NCBI GenBank assembly: GCA_017857395.1
Contig: JAFMDF010000001.1
Span: 60,361-124,360 of the forward strand
DNA length: 64,000 nucleotides
Direction: 5' to 3'
DNA from: Bacteroidota bacterium
GTDB lineage: Bacteria > Bacteroidota > Bacteroidia > Chitinophagales > Saprospiraceae
The notes below the pieces were generated by a model. The model did not search any database. It saw only the letters and a list, made by a program, of their open reading frames with translations, and was not told where the DNA came from. The position numbers were made by a program, and so were the translations under genes. Below, one piece after another: positions 18,965 through 25,858 of the stretch. How positions within the stretch are numbered: the first letter of the stretch is position 1; each line of letters starts with the position of its first letter.

Positions 18965-19885
18965 TTATTCTAATCGGAATTTAACAGGAAGGTTAAATTG
19001 AACCCTTACGGATTTTCCTCTTTGCTTACCTGGAATCCACTTCTTGCCTTTAGTGTTCATTAGATTAACAACTCTTAGAGCTTCAGCGCCGCATTGAGCA
19101 CCAATATCTCGAACAGTTCTTGCATCTTTAATCGTACCATCCTTTTCTACAACGAATTGGATTACTACGGTACCTTCAACACCATTTTCTCTGGCGATTG
19201 CTGGATATTTGATGTTTTTGTAAATAAACTCTAACATCTTTTTATCCGCACAAGCTTTTTTCGCTTTATTATCACCTGCTTCGTTTTCACAACCTGGAAA
19301 ACGAGGCATTTGTTCCACTACCTTAAAGATTTCTTCCACTTCAGGCTCTGGCGGAGGAGGTGGTGGCGGAGGTGGAGGAGGCGGTGCTTCCGGTCTTGGA
19401 GGTGGCGGAGGAGTTTCCTCTTCTTCTTCCAAAGATTGATCTTCGAAGACAGGTTCGTCTTCTTCTTCGATTTCTTCTTCCGGTACCTCTTCAATCACTG
19501 GAGGTGGTGGTGGAGGTGGAGGAGGAGGTGGTTCAGCCGTTCTTGGTGGCTCGACCTCGAAGTCTTCAGGGATTTCCAATGCATCATCTGGAATTTCTAC
19601 GACTGCGTCGTAAGACGTCCAGTTAAATGCAAGTACGGTAGTTAGAAGTGCTAAAGCCAAGCCAGCATTCCAAATCGGCCCACTCATTCTGAATGCGTTC
19701 GCTTCTGGATACTTGTTTCGTGCCGATAAAGGCACATGACCTGCTTCTTTATACTTCTCAGTAAGGCTCCCTGCTTCCTTCTCTTTTAGGGTGTGACGTA
19801 AGTAAAATATTACGCCAACAACCAAGGCAATGATTCCTACTAGGGATCCTAGTAGGGCATTACCACTAACTGCGAGTTGGTCCAT
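18965..19885 (-). CDS. TonB family protein (energy transducer)
   Basis: A 306-residue TonB-like protein. Two hydrophobic helices lie at about 10-28 and 71-90. Two long proline tracts flank a glutamate-rich stretch between about 115 and 180, the part that spans the periplasm. The C-terminal ~95 residues form a TonB domain (KNIKYPAIARENGVEGTVVIQFVV, then GKSVRVQFNLPVKFRL) that contacts outer-membrane receptors. A cysteine-containing insert, FPGCENEAGDNKAKKACADK, precedes it, as in many Bacteroidota homologues. The gene follows vanZ by one base and is terminated by a strong hairpin. ExbB/ExbD genes are not nearby. Confidence 0.93.
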   Translation of the reverse strand: MDQLAVSGNALLGSLVGIIALVVGVIFYLRHTLKEKEAGSLTEKYKEAGHVPLSARNKYPEANAFRMSGPIWNAGLALALLTTVLAFNWTSYDAVVEIPDDALEIPEDFEVEPPRTAEPPPPPPPPPPPVIEEVPEEEIEEEDEPVFEDQSLEEEEETPPPPPRPEAPPPPPPPPPPPPEPEVEEIFKVVEQMPRFPGCENEAGDNKAKKACADKKMLEFIYKNIKYPAIARENGVEGTVVIQFVVEKDGTIKDARTVRDIGAQCGAEALRVVNLMNTKGKKWIPGKQRGKSVRVQFNLPVKFRLE

Positions 19886-19886
19886 G

Positions 19887-20276
19887 TTACCGAGTTTTGT
19901 AATAAATATATTTAAAAAATAAAATTCCTATTAAAGAACCGCTAATATTAGCAATTATATCTAGAATCTCAAAATATCTGTTTGGAAAAAATGAATATTG
20001 CATGAATTCCAAAGAAATACCATAAAGAGAACTAATTATCAAGGAAATAAGTAATGTTTTTTTATTGATAGTTTGATTTTTGATTTTATAAAAACCATAC
20101 ACAATTAAAAACGCCAATATTCCATAAAAGACCAAATGTCCTATTTTATCTACTGCTAGAAAATCCCATATAGAAGGGGGCAATTGAATGCCTGAACCAC
20201 TTGATAAATAAAGGATAAGTAGTGCCCAAATTATTGCTGGGAAAAAAGATGTCAAATTTCTTATAAATGCTTTCAA
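19887..20276 (-). CDS. VanZ family membrane protein
   Basis: A 129-residue integral membrane protein with four hydrophobic segments, beginning FFPAIIWALLILYLSS and including the VanZ-type VDKIGHLVFYGILAFL with its conserved KxxH and ending in ILDIIANISGSLIGILFF. Related proteins affect teicoplanin resistance or envelope structure, but the biochemical role is unknown. It sits between gcvH and tonB, a gene order widely kept in Bacteroidota, and its stop codon is one base from the tonB start. Confidence 0.88.
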   Translation of the reverse strand: MKAFIRNLTSFFPAIIWALLILYLSSGSGIQLPPSIWDFLAVDKIGHLVFYGILAFLIVYGFYKIKNQTINKKTLLISLIISSLYGISLEFMQYSFFPNRYFEILDIIANISGSLIGILFFKYIYYKTR

Positions 20277-20466
20277 AAGTATAGATGTAGATTAATTTGA
20301 TTTTGGTGGGTAATACCAATTTTTTTTATTTTTTTTAAGGAAAGTAACACATCTAAATAACCAAGAAAGAATAAATTCCTCAAATAGACGTCCCAAATCC
20401 GATAGTGGAATTGAAAAAAACTTGGAGACCAGTATACAAAATAAGGAAGTTATTTTTTTATCGTTA

Positions 20467-20844
20467 CTAAGCGACAACTTCTTGATAAGCTGTAGCATCC
20501 ATCAAGCTGCCCAATTCTTCTATATCAGAAATAGCTATTTTAACAATCCATCCTTCTCCATATGGATCCTTATTTACTAATTCAGGCTCCTCTTCTACTT
20601 TGCTATTAAATTCAGCAATCGTACCTGAAAGGGGCATAAATAGATCAGAAACTGTTTTGACTGCTTCAATCGAACCAAAAACTTCATCTTGGTCTAAATC
20701 TTCACCTTCTGTTTCTACTTCCACAAAGACTATATCACCTAGCTCTCCTTGGGCAAAATCTGTAATACCTATTGTTGCTACATTCCCTTCTATTCGTACC
20801 CACTCATGTTCTTTGGTATATTTTAAATCGTCAGGAAAATTCAT
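20467..20844 (-). CDS. gcvH: Glycine cleavage system H protein
   Basis: A 125-residue lipoyl carrier that shuttles the aminomethyl group between the P, T and L proteins in glycine cleavage. The N-terminus MNFPDDLKYTKEHEWVRIEG is characteristic, the lipoylated lysine lies in FGSIEAVKTVSDLFMP, and the end segment GEGWIVKIAISD is typical. It is first in the gcvH-vanZ-tonB run. The other glycine cleavage genes are elsewhere. Confidence 0.97.
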   Translation of the reverse strand: MNFPDDLKYTKEHEWVRIEGNVATIGITDFAQGELGDIVFVEVETEGEDLDQDEVFGSIEAVKTVSDLFMPLSGTIAEFNSKVEEEPELVNKDPYGEGWIVKIAISDIEELGSLMDATAYQEVVA

Positions 20845-21278
20845 AACTGTTTTTTAAGAATGTGTCGGTTAATAATATTTACAAGACGCCAAATGTAAGC
20901 GATTTTTCTAATCTATTCTAAAAAAAATAAAATTATGATTTTTTTTTCTTAAAATGAAGGTGGCGGTAAAATTCAATAGCTAGTTTCCTTTATTTAACAA
21001 ACTGCCTAATTTCAAAATTTGCCCATAAAGTGGTAACTATATACTCATTTAAAATATGCAGAAAAAATGAATCCTTATTTTCTTTCCAAACTATTTGGAA
21101 AGCCAACCGATTTCATTTAATTTAGTCGCCCCTTAAAAAGAATAAAAAAAATGTTGCTAATTGTAGGTTTGGGATAACCTTAATTCATTCATTAATGTAA
21201 CATTAATTGTAAAATAGACTAAAACTTACATGAGATTTTTTGAAAATTAATTAACTCGTAACTAAAAGTGAACCTTTA
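20845..21278. other. Divergent intergenic region between gcvH and the PIN-like gene
   Basis: On the minus strand TACATTTG (20897-20890) fits the TAnnTTTG -7 element for gcvH, with only a weak TTTAG about 20 bases upstream. On the plus strand TAGGTTTG lies at 21164-21171 but has no good partner. A perfect CTTTCCAAA/TTTGGAAAG hairpin sits near 21079-21100. I see no small gene. Confidence 0.45.
20890..20921 (-). promoter_or_regulatory. Possible promoter of gcvH-vanZ-tonB
   Basis: The minus strand reads TACATTTG at 20897-20890, matching the Bacteroidota TAnnTTTG -7 box, with TTTAG roughly 20 bases upstream in place of TTTG. The leader to gcvH would be about 40 nt. Confidence 0.4.
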
Positions 21279-22055
21279 ATGAATAATGAAGACTGTAGTA
21301 GAATAATTTTTATTGGATTTGACGATTTGAAAAAAATTAGATTTGACAAACTTGAGCAAGTGTGTGATAAGGTATTTGTGTTTGTTAATAGAGAAGAGAA
21401 AGCAATTCCTTTTGTACTCGTACAGCAATTACAAAAATTAGGAGAGAGCGTACAATGGATTCCAGTTACAGGTAGTAATGAAAAAAACAGTTGTCACTTT
21501 CTAAGTTTTAACTTAGGGGTTGCGCATGAGCAAATGGATGAGGATATAGAATTTGCCCTTATTTCAGAAGATCCAGGGTTTGATGGCATCATTATGCACC
21601 TTAACGAATTGGGGCGCAATGCAGTGAGAGTTACTGGCAATAGAGAAAGAAGTGAACACGCAAGTGACTTTAATAATATTAATTGGTCAAAAAAAGGAGA
21701 GACTGAGGAGCAGGAAAAAGAAACCATAATAGCTAAAAAAGAGGTAACGGTCGTACAAGAAAAAGCACCTACTCCTGAATTGGGTAAAATGAATGGAGAA
21801 CGTTTCGTAGAGAAACCTAAGCCTTCCGCTGTTTCTCCTCAGAGCCAACAGTTGTCTGAAAGAATTGCTAGAGAAACAATTAAAAGATTGGTGATGTCTG
21901 GTAATCGACCTGCTGCGATTGACGCTTTAAAAAGTTATATTTTATTACAATATAATAATGTAGACGTCAATCGAAATATCGATTTAATTATTAGAAAATT
22001 AGAAAAAACGAAGGAAATAGAGGTGAAAGATAAAGAAGTACTATACAATTTTTAG
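21279..22055 (+). CDS. PIN-like/NYN-type protein with altered acidic residues
   Basis: A 258-residue protein. Residues 8-118 resemble a PIN-like nuclease family in which the usual order is LIDYENV, VFVG..Q..IPF, LGERAEYI, NALDFHIAFYLG and IISKDTGFDPLI. Here the matching segments read FIGFDDL, VFVNREEKAIPF, LGESVQWI, NSCHFLSFNLG and LISEDPGFDGII. The first and second acidic positions appear changed to Gly and Cys, while the ED/D pair of the third block remains. A charged linker follows, and residues ~185-258 form a helical C-terminal domain (ARETIKRLVMSGNRPAAIDALKSYI). It sits 72 bp upstream of frr. It could be an RNA-binding protein that has lost nuclease activity; the alignment is by eye. 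Confidence 0.65.
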   Translation: MNNEDCSRIIFIGFDDLKKIRFDKLEQVCDKVFVFVNREEKAIPFVLVQQLQKLGESVQWIPVTGSNEKNSCHFLSFNLGVAHEQMDEDIEFALISEDPGFDGIIMHLNELGRNAVRVTGNRERSEHASDFNNINWSKKGETEEQEKETIIAKKEVTVVQEKAPTPELGKMNGERFVEKPKPSAVSPQSQQLSERIARETIKRLVMSGNRPAAIDALKSYILLQYNNVDVNRNIDLIIRKLEKTKEIEVKDKEVLYNF

Positions 22056-22127
22056 GATTGCCCAGTAATCTGATACTTTTTTCAAAAGATTACTTCGAAA
22101 TTATTTTTATTCATGAAATTTTAAAAA

Positions 22128-22691
22128 ATGGAAGAAGAGTTAGAAATGTCCATAGAAATAGCTCAAGAATCAATGAGTGGTGCAATTGAGCGATTGAAAA
22201 GAGAATTACAAAGAGTCAGCACAGGAAAAGCATCTCCAGCAATGGTAAATGACCTTTTAGTTAATTACTACGGAAGCCCTACTCCGTTAAACCAAGTAGC
22301 AAATGTTTCCAAGTCAGATTCACGAACTTTAGCTATACAACCTTGGGAGAAAGCGATGTTAGGTCCAATAGAGAAAGCTATTTTTGAGGCGAACTTAGGT
22401 GTCACGCCAATGAATGATGGGGAATTAATTAGATTGATGATTCCACCATTAACTGAAGAACGTAGAATACAATTAGGAAAAAAGGCTAAAGCTGTTGGTG
22501 AAGAAGCAAAAGTAAGTGTGCGGAATGCTCGTAGAGATGCCATGGAAGCAGTGAAAAAAGCTGTGAAAAATGGTTATCCAGAAGATGCTGGCAAGAAAGA
22601 AGAGATTAACATACAAGACATGACGAATAACTTTAGCAAAAAAGTAGATGCTTTAATTGCGGCTAAAGAAAAAGATATTATGACGGTTTAA
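22128..22691 (+). CDS. frr: Ribosome recycling factor
   Basis: A 187-residue RRF that, with EF-G, splits the post-termination ribosome. The family blocks RELQRVSTGKASPAMVNDLLV, YYGSPTPLNQVANVS, AIQPWEKAMLGPIEKAI and the C-terminal helix-rich VRNARRDAMEAVKK are all present. Length is normal. The usual partner pyrH is not immediately upstream; instead there is the PIN-like gene. It ends in a strong terminator. Confidence 0.97.
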   Translation: MEEELEMSIEIAQESMSGAIERLKRELQRVSTGKASPAMVNDLLVNYYGSPTPLNQVANVSKSDSRTLAIQPWEKAMLGPIEKAIFEANLGVTPMNDGELIRLMIPPLTEERRIQLGKKAKAVGEEAKVSVRNARRDAMEAVKKAVKNGYPEDAGKKEEINIQDMTNNFSKKVDALIAAKEKDIMTV

Positions 22692-22712
22692 ACTTATTAA
22701 ACTAATTTTACT

Positions 22713-22760
22713 AAAAAGAAGCCTTATTCGTTCTTAATAGAACGAATAAGGCTTCTTTTT
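22713..22760 (+). terminator. Intrinsic terminator after frr
   Basis: Perfect 21-bp arms (22713-22733 and 22740-22760) with a 6-nt loop, ending in five T residues. It starts 21 bp after the frr stop. Confidence 0.95.
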
Positions 22761-22955
22761 TACTAAATCTCGAAGAAATACTGAGAAGATTTAAGAAATT
22801 TTTCCGTTGCGAGACAGGCTCAATGACTAAATTTTCTTTTGATGTTAAAAAATTTCTAAAAAACTAAATATTGACAATGTGAAAATTGTTAAAATGGCAA
22901 TAAAAACAACATATTATTAAAAACATTGTAAATTTATTAAATAATACTTGAAAAA

Positions 22956-22987
22956 TTTGCACCTAACATTAGATTCTATTAATTTTG
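22956..22987 (+). promoter_or_regulatory. Promoter of the tRNA-like RNA array
   Basis: TTTG at 22956-22959, a 20-base spacer and TAATTTTG at 22980-22987 match the Bacteroidota housekeeping promoter (TTTG, then TAnnTTTG). Transcription would begin near 22994, about 30 nt before the first tRNA-like unit. It is the best promoter I found in the window. Confidence 0.75.
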
Positions 22988-23023
22988 TGTCATCAATAGA
23001 ACATAAAGTTGTTCTTTCAATAA

Positions 23024-23144
23024 TGTGAGGTGATGAAACTAGGCAGCCATGCCCTCCTGTCTCGGGGGTGAAGATAAGAAATAAACATTCCGACTTGTTG
23101 GAATGGCTAATCGCTTCGTGAAGGTTCGAATCCTTCTCTCACAG
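23024..23144 (+). ncRNA. tRNA-like RNA, copy 1 (121 nt)
   Basis: The fold is drawn by hand. The acceptor stem TGTGAGG (23024-23030) pairs with TCTCACA (23137-23143), followed by G and an encoded CCA (23145-23147). The D arm has a 3-bp stem ATG/CAT with a leucine-type loop containing GG. An anticodon-like arm CCCTC/GGGGG holds a 7-base loop CTGTCTC, which would read GUC after U33. The T arm is GAAGG, TTCGAAT, CCTTC. The 51-nt extra arm begins with GAAGAT (23070-23075), which pairs with ATC and CTTC (23110-23117) around one bulged G. Inside are a purine-rich strand, a CATTCC/GGAATG hairpin and GCTA. It is unlike any normal class II tRNA. Confidence 0.7.
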
Positions 23145-23250
23145 CCACTTTTCTTTTGAGTAAGAAAAAATAAAGTTTGACAAATTTTTTAGTATTAAAA
23201 ATGAGGTTAAAATCCTATTAATCCTAAATAATTCTGTCAGCTTGTAATAT

Positions 23251-23371
23251 TGTAAGGTGATGAAATTTGGCAGCCATGCCCTCCTGTCTCGAGGGTGGAG
23301 ATAAGAAATAAACGTTCCGACTTGTCGGGATGGCTAATCGCTCTTTGGAGGTTCGAGTCCTTCTCTTACAG
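23251..23371 (+). ncRNA. tRNA-like RNA, copy 2 (121 nt)
   Basis: Same fold and same length as copy 1. Base changes compensate: acceptor TGTAAGG/TCTTACA (G-C to A-U), anticodon-like stem CCCTC/GAGGG (U-G to U-A), extra-arm base GGAGAT/ATC..CTCT (A-U to G-C, and G-C to G-U), and hairpin CGTTCC/GGGATG. The anticodon-like loop CTGTCTC is unchanged. The T loop is TTCGAGT. CCA is not encoded (GCAA follows), so the tail would have to be added by an enzyme. Confidence 0.7.
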
Positions 23372-23389
23372 CAATTTTTATAAAAGACT

Positions 23390-23431
23390 GACAAGCTTAA
23401 ATTTTTTCGATTTTTATAAGTTAAGCTTGTC
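23390..23431 (+). repeat. Perfect 11-bp hairpin between tRNA-like copies 2 and 3
   Basis: GACAAGCTTAA (23390-23400) pairs with TTAAGCTTGTC (23421-23431). It ends ten bases before copy 3 and lacks a T tract, so it may be a processing or stability element rather than a terminator. Confidence 0.55.
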
Positions 23432-23440
23432 CCTCAATCT

Positions 23441-23581
23441 TGTGAGGTGATGAAACTGGCAGCCATGCCCTCCTGTCTCGGGGGTGAAGGTAAGGGATAA
23501 ACGTAGTATATTGGGTGGACCACAATCTTTTCTTGTACTATAGCTAACCGCTTCGTGGAGGTTCGAATCCTTCTCTCACAG
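23441..23581 (+). ncRNA. tRNA-like RNA, copy 3 (141 nt, enlarged extra arm)
   Basis: The acceptor, D, anticodon-like and T arms match copy 1. The extra arm is 72 nt. Its base pairs GAAGGT (23486-23491) with ACC and CTTC (23547-23554), a GAT/ATC to GGT/ACC double change relative to copies 1 and 2. The tip hairpin is replaced by TAGTA/TACTA enclosing a second ATTGGG/CCACAAT hairpin. The flanking internal-loop strands AAGGGATAAA and GCTA are kept. CCA is not encoded. A terminator begins six bases downstream. Confidence 0.7.
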
Positions 23582-23586
23582 CAAAC

Positions 23587-23613
23587 AAAAGCTCCATTCT
23601 TGGGGCTTTTTTT
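23587..23613 (+). terminator. Intrinsic terminator after the tRNA-like array
   Basis: AAAAGCTCC (23587-23595) pairs with GGGGCTTTT (23602-23610), one G-U pair, 6-nt loop, followed by further T residues. It closes the transcript begun at the promoter near 22956. Confidence 0.85.
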
Positions 23614-23641
23614 ATGCCCAGTATCTTCCTTTTATTATTCT

Positions 23642-23718
23642 GTAGTGCCAAGCTCTGCTTGGTATCAAAGTTATTACTTTACACCAAGAAGTAACGATAG
23701 CGATTGGTATAGCACTAC
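23642..23718. repeat. REP-like nested palindrome upstream of manA
   Basis: Outer arms GTAGTGC (23642-23648) and GCACTAC (23712-23718) enclose a CCAAGC/GCTTGG hairpin, a second pairing of GTTATTACTT with AAGTAAC, and TTGGTA on the right. A similar element with GTAGC and CAGAC/GTCTG arms lies at 55787-55846. Confidence 0.6.
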
Positions 23719-23788
23719 TGGAAATGCAACCAATCTAGCTACACGTAGTAAAATCAATTACATATTTAAGCTCACCAAAAAACTATTT

Positions 23789-24994
23789 ATGTCGATTTAT
23801 AAATTAAATGGCGTAGTCCAGCATTACGCTTGGGGCGGAACTCAATTTATTCCTAATTTATTAGCTATTGAAAACAAGGATAAAGTTCCTTTTGCTGAAT
23901 TGTGGATGGGGACACATGTAAAAGGACCAGCCAACGTACAAACAATCAAAGGCGAAATTTCACTAGGTAACCTAATTAAGAAAGCACCTATTAAAAAATT
24001 AGGACAAAAAGTAGCCGCCAATTTTAAGCATCAACTCCCTTTTTTATTTAAAGTATTGGATGTCAATAGCATGCTCTCTATTCAGTCGCATCCAACTAAA
24101 AAGGCAGCAGAAATTGGTTTTGCTAAAGAAAGTCTAACAGATATTGCCGTTACTGCTCCTAATCGAACTTACCGAGATGATAATCATAAACCAGAAGTGA
24201 TGGTGGCATTAACCGATTTTTGGTTATTGCATGGGTTTAAATCCATTGAAGCGATTCGAGCCGTATTAACTATTTCTGAATTTACAAGTCTAAAAGCCTT
24301 TTTTGGCGAGAAAGGCGATATTTTCCAATTGTATAAAGCAATTATGGAAATGCCACAAAAAGAAGTGAATCAATTATTAGCCCCTTTATGGAAGCGCCTA
24401 CAACCAGATTTTGAGGCAGAAAAATTAGCAAAAGCTTCGGCTGATTATTGGGCGGCACAAGCTTTTACGGATTATACGATTGATGGAAATTTTGATAGAG
24501 GTATTTTCTCTATTTACTTATTCAACTTGGTCAATATTAAAAAAGGAGACGGTATTTTTCAAGCAGCTGGTATTCCGCACGCTTATTTGGAAGGCGTAAA
24601 TATGGAATTAATGGCGAATTCTGATAATGTTTTTCGAGGTGGTTTAACCCAAAAGCATATTGATGTACCAGAACTATTAACGCATTTGGTTTTTGACGAA
24701 ATAAATCCACAAATCTTAAAGGGTACAAAAATATCTGAAGTGGAAAGCGTCTTCAAAACACCTGCTCCAGATTTTGAATTGAGTGAAATAAAGCTTGATA
24801 AAAATAAGCATTATCGCTCGACACAAACCACTAGTGCAGAAATATTAATTATAATGGAAGGAACAGTTACTGTCGATTTTGATAGTAAATCATTGTCTTT
24901 TAGGAAAGGAGAAAGTTTCTTTGTAGAGGCAAATACAGTTTATACCATTAAAACGGCAGATAATTGCTTGCTATTTAAAGCTAAAGTTCCTTAA
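23789..24994 (+). CDS. manA: Mannose-6-phosphate isomerase, class I
   Basis: A 401-residue type I phosphomannose isomerase that interconverts mannose-6-phosphate and fructose-6-phosphate. It starts MSIYKLNGVVQHYAWGGTQF; the reading frame stays open upstream into the tRNA-like array, but that extension is not protein-like. Zinc-site segments SIQSHPTKKAAE, NHKPEVMVALTDFW and GIPHAYLEGVNMELMANSDN are present. The C-terminal cupin part ends in FFVEANTVYTI. It is followed by word repeats and then a glycosyltransferase, consistent with sugar-nucleotide supply for surface polymers. Confidence 0.95.
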   Translation: MSIYKLNGVVQHYAWGGTQFIPNLLAIENKDKVPFAELWMGTHVKGPANVQTIKGEISLGNLIKKAPIKKLGQKVAANFKHQLPFLFKVLDVNSMLSIQSHPTKKAAEIGFAKESLTDIAVTAPNRTYRDDNHKPEVMVALTDFWLLHGFKSIEAIRAVLTISEFTSLKAFFGEKGDIFQLYKAIMEMPQKEVNQLLAPLWKRLQPDFEAEKLAKASADYWAAQAFTDYTIDGNFDRGIFSIYLFNLVNIKKGDGIFQAAGIPHAYLEGVNMELMANSDNVFRGGLTQKHIDVPELLTHLVFDEINPQILKGTKISEVESVFKTPAPDFELSEIKLDKNKHYRSTQTTSAEILIIMEGTVTVDFDSKSLSFRKGESFFVEANTVYTIKTADNCLLFKAKVP

Positions 24995-25008
24995 CTCAAA
25001 GGTATAGA

Positions 25009-25096
25009 GGTTTAAGGGTTACAAGGTAACGAAGTTTGTAGAATCTCACCACCTTGTAACCTTGCCACCTTGTAACCTTGCGAACCTCTAGATTTT
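25009..25096. repeat. Word-repeat inverted region between manA and the GT2 gene
   Basis: GGTTACAAGGT near 25016-25027 is inverted as ACCTTGTAACC twice on the right (near 25051 and 25067). The outermost AGAGGTT and AACCTCT also pair. Each arm is built from the word AAGGTTACAAGGT. It could act as a terminator in either direction. Confidence 0.6.
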
Positions 25097-25102
25097 TCCT
25101 CA

Positions 25103-25858
25103 ATGCCCAAAATATCTGCGGTTATCATCACTAAAAATGAAGCAGCAAACATTGCTCGATGCTTGCAGTCGATAATAAATCTAGTAGATGAAATATTAGT
25201 TGTAGATGCTTTTAGTACAGACGATACCGTTAAAATTGCCCAAGGATTAGGCGCAAAAGTGATACAAAAAAAATGGATAGGGTATAGCCAAAATAAAAAT
25301 GTTGGCAACGAATTAGCTAAATACGATTGGATTTTGTCGATTGATGCAGACGAGGTTTTATCGGCAGAACTAATTAGTAGCATTCGAGCCTTAAAGTTTG
25401 ATGAAAATCACATTTATAGCATCAATCGCCTAAATAATTATTGCGGACAATGGATAAAGCATTGTGGCTGGCATCCTGATTGGAATAATCGTTTATTTCA
25501 TAGAAAAACAGCAAAATGGACAGGTGATTTTGTACATGAGCAATTAAGTTTTGCGCCTAAAATTAAAGTCATCCGCTTAAAAGGATTATTACACCATTAC
25601 TCTTACCAAAATTCAGCCGACCATTGGCAACGGATTGAACGATATGCCGCACTTTCTGCCCAACAACTTTTCCAAGATGGTAAAAAAGCAACTTGGATAA
25701 AATTATGGCTCGCTCCCATTGCTCGTTTTTTTAGGACTTATTTTATAAAGATGGGTTTTTTAGACGGTCGAGCAGGTTGGACTATTAGTATCCGAACGGG
25801 GTATTTAGTTAGAAAGAAGTATAAATTATTAGAGGAATTAGAAAGAGGCGTAATTTAG
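25103..25858 (+). CDS. Family 2 glycosyltransferase (WaaE/KdtX-like)
   Basis: A 251-residue inverting glycosyltransferase with a GT-A fold. ISAVIITKNEAANIARCLQSI is the nucleotide-binding start, LVVDAFSTDDT follows, and the metal-binding DxD is in ILSIDADEVLS. The pattern GAKVIQKKWIGYSQNKN and HCGWHPDWNNRLFHRKTAKW resembles the lipopolysaccharide-core glycosyltransferases of the WaaE/LgtF group. No signal peptide. Its stop overlaps the convergent lipoprotein gene by 4 bp. Acceptor unknown. Confidence 0.88.
   Translation: MPKISAVIITKNEAANIARCLQSIINLVDEILVVDAFSTDDTVKIAQGLGAKVIQKKWIGYSQNKNVGNELAKYDWILSIDADEVLSAELISSIRALKFDENHIYSINRLNNYCGQWIKHCGWHPDWNNRLFHRKTAKWTGDFVHEQLSFAPKIKVIRLKGLLHHYSYQNSADHWQRIERYAALSAQQLFQDGKKATWIKLWLAPIARFFRTYFIKMGFLDGRAGWTISIRTGYLVRKKYKLLEELERGVI

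Noticed and set aside
19310..19645. Arginine/tryptophan-rich frame opposite tonB
   Set aside because: It is the antisense of the proline and glutamate tracts of TonB.
20292..20498. 68-codon frame overlapping the end of gcvH
   Set aside because: It overlaps a certain gene in another frame and has no family features; the gap to vanZ seems to be spacer.
23024..23144. Ordinary tRNA-Asp (GUC) gene
   Set aside because: tRNA-Asp is class I with a short variable loop. This unit has a leucine-type D arm, U37 and a 51-nt extra arm, so the GUC reading is not enough.
22980..23600. Three direct repeats resembling a CRISPR array
   Set aside because: The repeats are 121-141 nt, not 25-40, differ by compensating changes, and fold like tRNAs; no cas genes are present.
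23555..23788. 78-residue N-terminal extension of ManA
   Set aside because: It begins inside the tRNA-like array, runs through a terminator and a REP-like palindrome, and is not protein-like; MSIYKLNG at 23789 is the family start.
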